This document shows, piece after piece, positions 8,082 to 15,250 of a stretch of 17,776 nucleotides of DNA (position 1 is the stretch's first letter; each line of letters opens with the position of its first letter). A model generated the notes under the pieces. The model did no database searches, had not been told where the DNA came from, and was given only the letters and a program-made list of their open reading frames with translations. Location: NCBI GenBank assembly GCA_012727625.1, contig JAAYGP010000007.1, forward strand, positions 1 through 17,776, given 5' to 3'. The position numbers and the translations under genes are program-made. This DNA is from Clostridiaceae bacterium (GTDB taxonomy: Bacteria; Bacillota; Clostridia; DSM-8532).

Positions 8082-9230
8082 GTGAAGACAATAGAGGAAA
8101 TTAACGAGAAAATAAAAAATGGAACTGCTGTTGTGGTTACTGCCGAGGAAATGATCGGAATTGTTGAGGAAATGGGCACTAAAAAAGCTGCCCAAAAAGT
8201 TGATGTTGTCACCACGGGGACATTCAGTCCCATGTGTTCAAGCGGCGCATTTATTAATTTCGGACACTCCAGCCCCCCAATCCGAATGACCAGGGTTTGG
8301 CTTAATGATGTTATGGCATATGCGGGAATTGCTGCGGTTGACGCATACATTGGCGCTACGGAATTGTCTGAAAGCCAGGGAATGGCATATGGCGGTGCCC
8401 ACGTTATGGAGGATTTTATCAGCGGCAAGGACATCAGGCTGTATGCTGAAAGCTATGGCACCGATTGCTATCCCCGAAAAAGCATTACAACCACAATTAA
8501 CAGGGATAATGTGAATCAGGCGTTTATGTTCAACCCGCGGAATTGTTATCAGAACTATTATGCGGGTACCAATTCGACCAATAAAACAATATATACATAC
8601 ATGGGCACATTGCTTCCAAATTTCGGAAATGTCACCTACTGTACCTCAGGACAACTCAGCCCCCTGCTGAATGATCCGGAATACCGTACCATCGGTATCG
8701 GGACGAGGGTGTTTTTAGGCGGTGCACAGGGTTATGTGGCATATCAGGGGACTCAGCATGATCCCGGACAGGAACGGATGCCAAACGGAACACCTGTTGG
8801 CGGAGCCGGAACTCTGGCACTGATAGGTGACATGAAAAAAATGTCCGCCAGGTTTGTCAGGGCGGCAATATATGAAAAATACGGGGTAACGCTGTTTGTA
8901 GGTGTTGGTATTCCCATTCCTGTTCTGGATGAGGATATGGCGGCAAAAACTTCCGTATCGGACAAGGATATATTCACATATATTGTGGACAAAAGCGGTG
9001 CGACTTCCTTTTCACAGCTGGTTTCGTACCATGAGCTTAGAAGTGGCAATGTTGTAATAAACGGTAAAAAGGTTCCCACAGCTCCCCTGTCCAGCATGAA
9101 AGTTGCCAGAGAGATTGCCGACATCCTTAAGCAACAGATTTTAAAGGGCGAATTTTTAATTTCGGAGCCTGCGGAGCTGCTCCCAAAGACCGGGGAACGT
9201 TTGAATAAGCTGGATGTGAGGGGTGATTGA
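8082..9230 (+). CDS. Homocysteine biosynthesis protein (COG1900, DUF39)
   Basis: Member of the COG1900/DUF39 family, which genetic work in methanogens links to making homocysteine from aspartate semialdehyde and sulfide, bypassing acyl-homoserine intermediates. 382 residues, soluble. Conserved features seen: TTGTFSPMCSSGAFINFGHS with Cys52, AYIGATELSESQGMAYGGAH at about 88-107, YGTDCYPRKS with Cys129, NPRNCYQNY with Cys155, and the Gly-rich FLGGAQGYVAYQGTQH region. Cys52 and Cys129 are the likely sulfur-handling pair. No CBS domains follow, unlike some archaeal members. The GTG at 8082 is supported by AGGAG at 8069-8073. It overlaps the next gene by eight bases, so the two are translationally linked; the NIL-ferredoxin is the known partner of this family. 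The exact chemistry is still unclear in the family. Confidence 0.92.
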   Translation: MKTIEEINEKIKNGTAVVVTAEEMIGIVEEMGTKKAAQKVDVVTTGTFSPMCSSGAFINFGHSSPPIRMTRVWLNDVMAYAGIAAVDAYIGATELSESQGMAYGGAHVMEDFISGKDIRLYAESYGTDCYPRKSITTTINRDNVNQAFMFNPRNCYQNYYAGTNSTNKTIYTYMGTLLPNFGNVTYCTSGQLSPLLNDPEYRTIGIGTRVFLGGAQGYVAYQGTQHDPGQERMPNGTPVGGAGTLALIGDMKKMSARFVRAAIYEKYGVTLFVGVGIPIPVLDEDMAAKTSVSDKDIFTYIVDKSGATSFSQLVSYHELRSGNVVINGKKVPTAPLSSMKVAREIADILKQQILKGEFLISEPAELLPKTGERLNKLDVRGD

Positions 9231-9645
9231 TATTAATACAATAAAAGTCAGTTTAACATTCCCGCCGTCAAAGGTTACTTTTCCCCTGATGACAAAATTG
9301 GTTCGGGTATTTGAGCTTGAGGTCAATATACTTCACGCGGATGTCCGTCTTAATAAAACCGGTAAATTGATTGTTGAGTTGACGGGGGAAACGCACAATA
9401 TTGATGATGCGCTCAAATATATAGAAGAAATGGGTATAACCTGCCATATTTTTAACGGCACCCTTACATGGGATGAGGAAAAATGCGTTCACTGCGGTGC
9501 CTGTACTTCAGTATGCCCATCCAGAGCTCTTACCATCGGTGAACCCGATTATACATTAAGTTTTGACAAGGAAAAATGCCTTGTATGCGGTCTGTGTGTA
9601 AAGGCATGTCCTCTTAATGTTATGTGTCTTGCCCAGAGGGAGTAA
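9223..9645 (+). CDS. NIL-domain 4Fe-4S ferredoxin, homocysteine biosynthesis partner
   Basis: 140 residues. Residues about 5-78 form a NIL domain (KVSLTFPPSKVTFPLMTKLV onward), a ligand-binding fold also seen in methionine ABC transporter ATPases. Residues about 87-135 hold two 4Fe-4S motifs, CVHCGACTSVCP and CLVCGLCVKACP. This is the standard companion of COG1900 proteins and probably supplies electrons or sulfur-handling clusters to homocysteine formation. The frame overlaps the end of the COG1900 gene by eight bases. The GTG at 9223 lies inside the GAGGGG that would serve as ribosome site, so the true start may be a nearby rare codon such as ATT at 9232; the start is therefore uncertain by a few codons. 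Confidence 0.92.
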   Translation: MIDINTIKVSLTFPPSKVTFPLMTKLVRVFELEVNILHADVRLNKTGKLIVELTGETHNIDDALKYIEEMGITCHIFNGTLTWDEEKCVHCGACTSVCPSRALTIGEPDYTLSFDKEKCLVCGLCVKACPLNVMCLAQRE

Positions 9646-9649
9646 TCCT

Positions 9650-9714
9650 GTTCAGCAAAAGCCAGGCACCAATTATTTGTGCAGTAAATCACCCAATGGG
9701 CTTTGCTGATGAAC
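9650..9714 (+). other. Long hairpin between the ferredoxin and UPF0280 genes
   Basis: GTTCAGCAAAAGCC (9650-9663) pairs with GGCTTTGCTGATGAAC (9699-9714) with a two-base bulge. An inner GCAC/GTGC stem lies in the loop. No U-run follows, so it is more likely a processing or expression-tuning stem inside the operon than a terminator. A nine-base direct repeat, CAGTAAACT, follows at 9717-9725 and 9738-9746. Confidence 0.45.
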
Positions 9715-9801
9715 TTCAGTAAACTTTGGCCTGTTAACAGTAAACTCTTGCTTATGAAAGCAATGCAAAAGGTTTTACAACGAAAAAGACAGGATGATTT
9801 T

Positions 9802-10533
9802 ATGGGTTTTGGAGCGGAACCGCGTAAATACAGAAACTATATTTATGGTAAAAATTTAGTTTACTTTGCTGTAAAGGTAAAGCAAACCGATTTATATATA
9901 GGAGCAGTTAAAAATTTAAGCAAAGAGGCGGGCAAAAGCATTATAAAATACCGGCAGCTTATTGAGGATTATATCCGCAGGCAGCCGGTTTTTTTACATA
10001 GTCTGACTCCGATTGAGCCTCTTATGGATGCGCCCCTGATTATAAAAAATATGTGCAATGCTGCGAAGATGGCGGGTGTGGGCCCTATGGCAGCTGTGGC
10101 CGGAGCTATCAGTATGTATGTTGCGCAAGATTTGATGCCTTATAGCGATGAGTTGATAATTGAAAACGGGGGAGATATATATCTGGCAGGTTCAAAAGAA
10201 AGAATTGTCAGTATTTTTGCGGGTAATTCGAAATTGTCGGGGAAAATTGGTATAAAATTAAGGCCGGAAGACCTTCCGGTTGGTATTTGTACCTCATCAG
10301 GAACGGTGGGACATTCGTTAAGTTTCGGGAAAGCCGATGCAGCCGTAGTGTTGTCAAAGGATGCATGTCTTGCTGATGCGACGGCGACCGTAGCGGGAAA
10401 TATTGTAAAAACTGCAAAGGATATAGAGCCGGCTATAAATAGGATAAGGAAAATACAAGGTATTTCAGGTATTCTTATAGTCGTGGGAAATGATATGGGA
10501 GCCTGGGGCAGGATTGAACTGACCGGAATTTGA
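9802..10533 (+). CDS. UPF0280 family protein (COG2122, ApbE-like)
   Basis: 243 residues. COG2122 proteins are related to ApbE flavin transferases, and comparative genomics ties them to the COG1900/NIL-ferredoxin homocysteine route. Visible family features: KYRNYIYGKNLVYFAVKVKQ at about 8-27, MCNAAKMAGVGPMAAVAGAI around 90-110, the IIENGGDIYLAG segment, GICTSSGTVGHSLSFGKADA, and a conserved ADATATVAGN near the end. The ATG at 9802 has AGGA seven bases upstream and gives the family's normal N-terminus; the frame is open back to 9703, but the extra 33 codons are lysine-rich and unlike the family. Third gene of the cluster. Whether it flavinylates a partner or acts directly in sulfur transfer is unknown. 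Confidence 0.88.
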   Translation: MGFGAEPRKYRNYIYGKNLVYFAVKVKQTDLYIGAVKNLSKEAGKSIIKYRQLIEDYIRRQPVFLHSLTPIEPLMDAPLIIKNMCNAAKMAGVGPMAAVAGAISMYVAQDLMPYSDELIIENGGDIYLAGSKERIVSIFAGNSKLSGKIGIKLRPEDLPVGICTSSGTVGHSLSFGKADAAVVLSKDACLADATATVAGNIVKTAKDIEPAINRIRKIQGISGILIVVGNDMGAWGRIELTGI

Positions 10534-10609
10534 TGTTAAAAATAAATCTGGATGGATGTAAAACAGTATGACATGATTTTCAGCGAATTTTTAAGAAAGG
10601 GGATCGATT

Positions 10610-12358
10610 GTGTACCAGTTTGGCATATTCATACAGGTTGTATGTGCTATTCTGGCCACAAGCATCCTGGTTTACCTTTTTATAAGTGGCAGAAGAACCA
10701 AAACAACCTACAGTTATATGGCTTGTATCGGGCTGCTGCTTTTATGGAATTTATTTGAAATTCCCATAGAGTTGTCCCGGAATGCAAGCCAGGAAATGAT
10801 CGCATTAAAATTAAAATTTATACCTGTTGTGTATATAGGAGCATGCTGGTTTTATTTCTGCCTGAATATAACCCATTCAAAACTGGTCGATAACAAAGCA
10901 TTAAAAATATTTATGATATTTTTCCCGGCCATATGCTACTCCTTTCTTCTTACCAATGAATGGCACGGATTGTTCTTTTCCGAGGTAGTCTTTAAAACTA
11001 AAATAAAAAAGGGCCTGGTTTTCTGGATACATACAGCGGAATCATATTTTTTCATTTTTTCAGGAGCGGTTTATTTATTTGTACATATGAGAAAAAAAGC
11101 AGGGAAGAGCCTTAAATATGTTGTTCTCCTTTTGATGGCAGTAATGATTCCGTTGGCTGCAAACATATTTACGATTATGGAAATGGTACCGGGCAGCACT
11201 GATATTACATCGCAGGTATTTTTGCTTTCTTTTATCCTGTTTGGAATAGCGGTTTACCAGAAGAAATTTTTAAATTTATACCCTGTCGCGGCAAGACATT
11301 TTATAGAAACAATGACCGACGGAATTATTATACTTGACAGGGAGAACTTTGTAGTTGGCATAAATGACGCGGTAAATAATCTGCTTCCGGGTCTGGACTT
11401 AAAAATATACGAAACTGAGCAGAAAATCATAGATTATCTTGGAGAAAACTGTGATAAGGGATTTAATAATGAACCTGTTTTATTAAAGGATGAAAGTGGT
11501 TTTTTGCCTGAAAAAAGAAAGATAAAAATACAGGAAAAGGTTATAAGTATTGAAGTTAAGACCTTAGCAGACAAATACCGGAACCCCTCAGGCAAAATAA
11601 TTATTCTTGAAGATTTTACAGAGGAACAGCAACTGCTTGATGAAATTAAAAAGAAAAATCTTTTGCTGACCAAAGCAAACAAAAGGCTTACTAAATCCAA
11701 TTACATGCTTATGGATGCCAACAAGCGGCTTGAAAAGATGTCCAATACTATTGAGGAATTGGCTATAATGAAAGAGAGAAACCGGGTTGGGCGTGAAGTT
11801 CATGACACAGTAGGGCATATGCTGACTTTGTTAATTGCTCTTGCAGAAAACGCCAAACTGGGATTAACCGATGAACAGACAAACATAAAGGAAGCATTGG
11901 ATAAAAGTATCGAGTTATCCCGTCAGGCACTGAACGATATCCGCAACTGTCTTAATGACATCTGCAAGGAGCCGTTTGAGAAAGTGAGCCTCGTGGATTT
12001 GATGAATCATCTGATGAAAACCAACTATACCCCCGGCACAAGGGTTGAGGTTTCCATATCGGAAAATTTAAAGGAATTATGTGCGGAAAGGATGATGGCA
12101 ATATATCGGATTTGTCAGGAGTCCATAACCAACGCCATACGCCATGGCAATGCAAAGACAGTTAATATCATAATAAAAAATCAGATGAATACAGTGCGGT
12201 TATACATATTTGACGATGGTATTGGCTGCAGTAATATAGTAAAGGGTTATGGCCTGACAGGAATGGAGGAAAGGGTTGCAAAGCTTTGCGGGAAAATATC
12301 TTTTGGCTCCGACGGGGAGAAAGGTTTTAATATAATCGCGGAGCTGCCTGTGTGCTGA
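10610..12358 (+). CDS. NarL-type sensor histidine kinase with 7TM-like N-terminus
   Basis: 582 residues. Residues 1 to about 215 hold about seven hydrophobic helices of the 7TM-HisK type (starting FGIFIQVVCAILATSILVYL). A PAS domain covers about 225-335 (HFIETMTDGIIILDRENFVV). A coiled linker covers about 340-390. The HisKA_3 dimerisation helix contains ERNRVGREVHDTVGHML with phospho-accepting His398. A C-terminal HATPase_c domain has the N-box (RICQESITNAIRHGNA), a DDGIGC G1 box and GYGLTGMEERV. All catalytic parts are intact. The GTG start has AAAGGGG seven bases upstream. It begins 76 bases after the UPF0280 gene and 44 bases before the response regulator, so it forms a pair with the latter. 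The ligand is unknown. Linkage to the homocysteine genes hints at sulfur or redox sensing, but that is only positional. Confidence 0.93.
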   Translation: MYQFGIFIQVVCAILATSILVYLFISGRRTKTTYSYMACIGLLLLWNLFEIPIELSRNASQEMIALKLKFIPVVYIGACWFYFCLNITHSKLVDNKALKIFMIFFPAICYSFLLTNEWHGLFFSEVVFKTKIKKGLVFWIHTAESYFFIFSGAVYLFVHMRKKAGKSLKYVVLLLMAVMIPLAANIFTIMEMVPGSTDITSQVFLLSFILFGIAVYQKKFLNLYPVAARHFIETMTDGIIILDRENFVVGINDAVNNLLPGLDLKIYETEQKIIDYLGENCDKGFNNEPVLLKDESGFLPEKRKIKIQEKVISIEVKTLADKYRNPSGKIIILEDFTEEQQLLDEIKKKNLLLTKANKRLTKSNYMLMDANKRLEKMSNTIEELAIMKERNRVGREVHDTVGHMLTLLIALAENAKLGLTDEQTNIKEALDKSIELSRQALNDIRNCLNDICKEPFEKVSLVDLMNHLMKTNYTPGTRVEVSISENLKELCAERMMAIYRICQESITNAIRHGNAKTVNIIIKNQMNTVRLYIFDDGIGCSNIVKGYGLTGMEERVAKLCGKISFGSDGEKGFNIIAELPVC

Positions 12359-12402
12359 CTGTTCACAGGATGTCATCTTTATATACAGGGGGGGGTATAA
12401 TA

Positions 12403-13047
12403 TTGAGCGATAATGTTATTCGTGTTGTGATTGCCGATGACAGCCTTATCTTCAGGGAGATATTAACGGAGCTTCTGGCAAAGGACCCGGAGATATCCGT
12501 TGTTGCCGCTGCAGGTAACGGCATGGAAGCTTTTAATTGCTGTCGGGAATTTAATCCGGATATTGTTTTAATGGATATCAGGATGCCCGAATGTGACGGC
12601 ATAGAGGGAACAAAACTGATTAAAACCCATTTCCCGTCGATAAAGATTATTGTCTTTACAACTTTTGAGGATCAGGATTATATAACCGAGGCAATACGGT
12701 ATGGTGCTGAGGGGTATGTGTTAAAGGACTCAGGACAGGATCATATCAGAACCGTGATAAAAAGCGTTAACAAAGGATATCCGGTTTTCCATGAAAAGGC
12801 TTTGGATACGATGGTGCAATCCATATCGGAGGTTCCGTCTGAAAAGGTAAAAATAGAATTAAGCCCCACCGAATATAAAATTCTTTCCTGCATTGTGGAA
12901 GGCAAGAGTAACAAAGAAATCGCAGTTCGTTTAAATCTCAGCGAAGGCAGAATACGTAATATTATAAGCGACCTGTTTGACAGAACCGGCACGGTGGATC
13001 GAACTCAATTGGCCGTGTTTGCTGTAAGAAATGATTTGGTTGATTAA
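12403..13047 (+). CDS. LuxR/NarL-type response regulator
   Basis: Partner of the histidine kinase just upstream. 214 residues: a CheY-like receiver at about 5-120 with acidic pair Asp12-Asp13, phospho-acceptor Asp58 in VLMDIRMP, Thr in IVFTTFED and Lys108 in VLKDSG, then a C-terminal helix-turn-helix at about 150-210 (LSPTEYKILSCIVEGKSNKE, NLSEGRIRNIISDL). The recognition helix differs slightly from the usual TVKNHVSNI form. The TTG at 12403 is chosen because a run AGGGGGGGG (12387-12395) ends seven bases before it; the frame opens at an ATG at 12352 overlapping the kinase stop, but that and the ATG at 12370 lack a site. Targets are not evident here; the inverted repeat at 13072-13113 is a candidate but lies downstream. 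Confidence 0.92.
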   Translation: MSDNVIRVVIADDSLIFREILTELLAKDPEISVVAAAGNGMEAFNCCREFNPDIVLMDIRMPECDGIEGTKLIKTHFPSIKIIVFTTFEDQDYITEAIRYGAEGYVLKDSGQDHIRTVIKSVNKGYPVFHEKALDTMVQSISEVPSEKVKIELSPTEYKILSCIVEGKSNKEIAVRLNLSEGRIRNIISDLFDRTGTVDRTQLAVFAVRNDLVD

Positions 13048-13071
13048 TAAAATATTAAAGAAAAAAGAAAT

Positions 13072-13113
13072 AGGTTAAACTGTAGGGGGGCATGGGTATA
13101 TACAGTTTAACCT
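13072..13113. other. Perfect 13-bp inverted repeat downstream of the response regulator
   Basis: AGGTTAAACTGTA (13072-13084) and TACAGTTTAACCT (13101-13113) are perfect complements around a 16-base loop that begins with six Gs. It lies 24 bases after the response regulator stop. The stem is AT-rich and no T-run follows on either strand, so terminator function is possible but unproven. It could equally be a protein-binding site. Confidence 0.5.
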
Positions 13114-13179
13114 GCACTTAATATTGAACAATTAATATCATAGATTATTTTTATAAAAATATAAAGTGCCTAATCCTCA

Positions 13180-13220
13180 CTTTATTGTTAACCAAAAAAT
13201 ATATTCGGTTAACAATAAAG
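13180..13220. promoter_or_regulatory. Perfect 14-bp inverted repeat resembling a BirA operator
   Basis: CTTTATTGTTAACC (13180-13193) and GGTTAACAATAAAG (13207-13220) are perfect complements with a 13-base AT-rich spacer. The core TTGTTAACC...GGTTAACAA is very like the known bacterial biotin operator (TTGTAAACC...GGTTTACAA with a spacer of about 14-16). It lies between two convergent genes, so it controls no obvious promoter. An overlapping alternative stem exists: ATAAAGTG (13161-13168) with CACTTTAT (13178-13185). CACTTTATT recurs at 13242-13250. The remainder of 13048-13320 shows no gene. Confidence 0.5.
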
Positions 13221-13320
13221 GCGCAGGAGAGCATAGCCAAACACTTTATTTCCTTTGTCGGAATATAGTTAACAGTATGACGGCCAATGATACTTTTCGG
13301 TAACGGGCCAAAAAACAAGT

Positions 13321-14706
13321 CTAAGACCCGGCATAGCGGTTAAGCAGTGCCTGGTGCTGAAAGCTGTTGTTTTTATACTCCAATATTGCCGGTACTATCT
13401 CGGATCTTTTAAGATAACGGTTTCGAATAGTCATATGATTCTCAAGATTTTTTTCCCTTACAAGTTTCATTATGGTTTTATGATCAACATGGAAACTGTC
13501 CATAAGCTCCTGAATTGTTATGTAGTTTTCAACAGGCCTTGGTATAAGCGGATCACCGCCAACGTGCCTTTTGCACATCAATGAAATGGTTGTTGGGTTG
13601 CTGCCAAGAATTTCAGCAATTTGAACGTAGGTAAGCCTTTTTTTCCGCAAGTTCCATATCTGCATAGGATCAAGGCGGGTGCTTTCTTCCCTGGCGTTTT
13701 TATAACAAAACCCGAATTGCTCTATAAGCTCACTTACTGTCAGATTTCTTTCCGCGGCCTTTCTTTTAATATATGAATAGACCCCCTGATCAGAATGCAG
13801 GTTATATATGTATTTACCCTTTGCAACTTTTTTCAGTTTTTCGAGGATAACCTGGTTCTGTTGGTTGATCCTGGCTGTTTTTATCTCCTCTTTCAACTTA
13901 AGAAGATTTGCTTTATTATACTGTGTGCGGTACAGATAAAATTCCTTTGCCTTTTCGGGACTCCCGTCAAATACGGTTCTGAGCATGCTTGTCAAACCGA
14001 GCTTTCTAAACCCGGTGGTATTTATTAATAGTATCTGTTCGCGGGTATAACGGCTTTCCTTAAAAACTCTGTCCATAAGGCGGCGGGCATTTCTTAAAGC
14101 ATCCTTTTCGGAGGATGTCTTCCATTTTGTTTTATATTTAAAATCCGCGGGATGAAACCTGCCGGGATAGACAAAATCAAACATGTTGAAAACAGACCAG
14201 TTGAACCGGGACAGGATATTATATATATTGCACTTTAAAAGGCGTTTTTTCCAGTCATACCCTGGAATCAGCTCAACCTTTCTTATGCCCTCTTTAAGAA
14301 CCATGTATTGTACGGCTTCAATAACATAATTGTCGTTTTGCCAGGTGCCGTGTTTACTCCACATCCACTCGGCTAATCTGCGTTTTTTAAACTCGTTGGG
14401 ATATGGGTTTTTTAATACCGCTAATATGTCATTATTAAAAACACACTGAACCATTCCGAATAAACGGTTTTTTACCAGAATTTCCTTAATTTGCTTTAAA
14501 TTTAAGGACGGAAGATCTTCCGGCATCAATCCCTCTATGGTTTCTAAACAATAACGGGTGATAACCTGGCAATTAGGTTTTATTCCGGGCAATGCCTTTT
14601 CCTTTTGCCAGAAATTCTTTTTAAAAAATTTACCGGTTTCCAAAACATCTCTGTACTCTGCAAGGGATTTCAACTGATCCCTGTTTAAGTCAAAAAGTAT
14701 TTTCAT
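13321..14706 (-). CDS. Uncharacterised 461-residue protein with HTH-like segments
   Basis: Not firmly recognised; it may belong to an uncharacterised clostridial/Bacillus DUF family. Soluble and basic, no signal peptide. The C-terminal third has two helix-turn-helix-like segments: LRKKRLTYVQIAEILGSNPT at about 360-380, and ITIQELMDSFHVDHKTIMKL at about 406-425, so DNA binding is likely. The N-terminal two thirds seem to contain a degenerate repeat: MVQCVFNNDILAVLKNPYPN with a following F and W; SVFNMFDFVYPGRFHPADF with a following W; and LRTVFDGSPEKAKEFYL. Each begins with a similar NRLFGM/FNWSVF/LGLTSML helix. The ATG at 14706 has AGGA ten bases upstream. It is monocistronic, with a long leader containing an inverted repeat and a MITE-like element. 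It could be a transcriptional regulator or a mobile-element-derived DNA-binding protein; no catalytic motif is seen. Confidence 0.7.
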   Translation of the reverse strand: MKILFDLNRDQLKSLAEYRDVLETGKFFKKNFWQKEKALPGIKPNCQVITRYCLETIEGLMPEDLPSLNLKQIKEILVKNRLFGMVQCVFNNDILAVLKNPYPNEFKKRRLAEWMWSKHGTWQNDNYVIEAVQYMVLKEGIRKVELIPGYDWKKRLLKCNIYNILSRFNWSVFNMFDFVYPGRFHPADFKYKTKWKTSSEKDALRNARRLMDRVFKESRYTREQILLINTTGFRKLGLTSMLRTVFDGSPEKAKEFYLYRTQYNKANLLKLKEEIKTARINQQNQVILEKLKKVAKGKYIYNLHSDQGVYSYIKRKAAERNLTVSELIEQFGFCYKNAREESTRLDPMQIWNLRKKRLTYVQIAEILGSNPTTISLMCKRHVGGDPLIPRPVENYITIQELMDSFHVDHKTIMKLVREKNLENHMTIRNRYLKRSEIVPAILEYKNNSFQHQALLNRYAGS

Positions 14707-14745
14707 AGACTTTTTTCCTGATGATATTTCGTGTTTTTCTGTATG

Positions 14746-14782
14746 TCTGACCTGTAACCCCGATTTTTTATTACCAGTCAGA
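14746..14782 (-). other. Inverted repeat in the leader of the 461-residue protein gene
   Basis: TCTGACCTGTAA (14746-14757) pairs with TTACCAGTCAGA (14771-14782), 10 of 12 positions. A second small perfect stem, GCAAAAC/GTTTTGC, follows at 14804-14822. Neither has a U-run on the gene strand. Possible operator or leader structure for the HTH gene that begins at 14706. Confidence 0.35.
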
Positions 14783-14841
14783 TGTTCTGTTTTGTGGATA
14801 TATGCAAAACCAAAAGTTTTGCTGAGTATTGAATAAAAGCA

Positions 14842-15077
14842 TACGTTACTGTTAAGGTAAGCAAAGACAAGATATTGTGCAATAACGAAAACAAGAGTTC
14901 ATTTGAAAGAGCTGTATAGTTCGGCAAGCGTTTTTTAACGCAAAGCGGTGAAAATACGCAACATTGATGTTGCGATTTCGCAAAGCAAAATCACCTGGGT
15001 AAGCCGAAACCCATTAAGCTGAAGCTTTCTTTTATCGCACAATATCTATAAAGCAAACTGTTGAAAGCAGTAAGTAC
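14842..15077. repeat. MITE-like palindromic repeat, copy B
   Basis: Nested inverted arms run through almost the whole element: CGTTACTG near 14844 with CAGTAAG at 15068; AGATATTGTGCAATA (14870-14884) with TATCGCACAATATCT (15033-15047); TTCGGC (14920-14925) with GCCGAA (15003-15008); GGTGA (14947-14951) with TCACC (14991-14995); and a central CGCAACAT (14957-14964) with ATGTTGCG (14967-14974). It is homologous to copy A at 3975-4252 in the opposite orientation. It codes for nothing. AAGCAAA occurs just outside both inner arms (14859-14865, 15051-15057) and might mark a duplicated target, but it lies within the outer arms. It occupies most of the 14707-15250 spacer. Confidence 0.72.
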
Positions 15078-15102
15078 ACTTCTATTGCCTGTCAGAAAAC
15101 TT

Positions 15103-15138
15103 TTGCAAACAAATCAATTGTATTATATAATACAATTG
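15103..15138 (+). promoter_or_regulatory. SigA-type promoter with 24-bp palindromic operator over the -10
   Basis: TTGCAA (15103-15108), a 17-base spacer, then a perfect TATAAT (15126-15131). The -10 lies inside a perfect 24-bp palindrome at 15115-15138 whose left half is CAATTGTATTAT. A dyad over the -10 is a classic repressor site. It would control the 15251 gene and birA. The dyad does not match the BirA consensus, so another repressor is more likely. Leader length to the ATG is about 110 bases. Confidence 0.55.
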
Positions 15139-15250
15139 GTTCTGCTGCAATAACTTATATTGTCTGGAAAGATACTAATTTATACATGCATTGATGAGTA
15201 TTCCCAAACCATGCAAAACATCGGGAGGTTAAGCAGAACAGGGAGAATCT

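Noticed and set aside
8060..8434. Minus-strand open frame of 124 codons over the COG1900 gene
   Set aside because: Antisense shadow of a well-supported gene; the hydrophobic look comes from reverse reading of Gly/Ala codons.
10552..10758. Short plus-strand frame starting before the histidine kinase
   Set aside because: It overlaps the kinase N-terminus in another frame and has no supporting features; the GTG at 10610 with AAAGGGG is clear.
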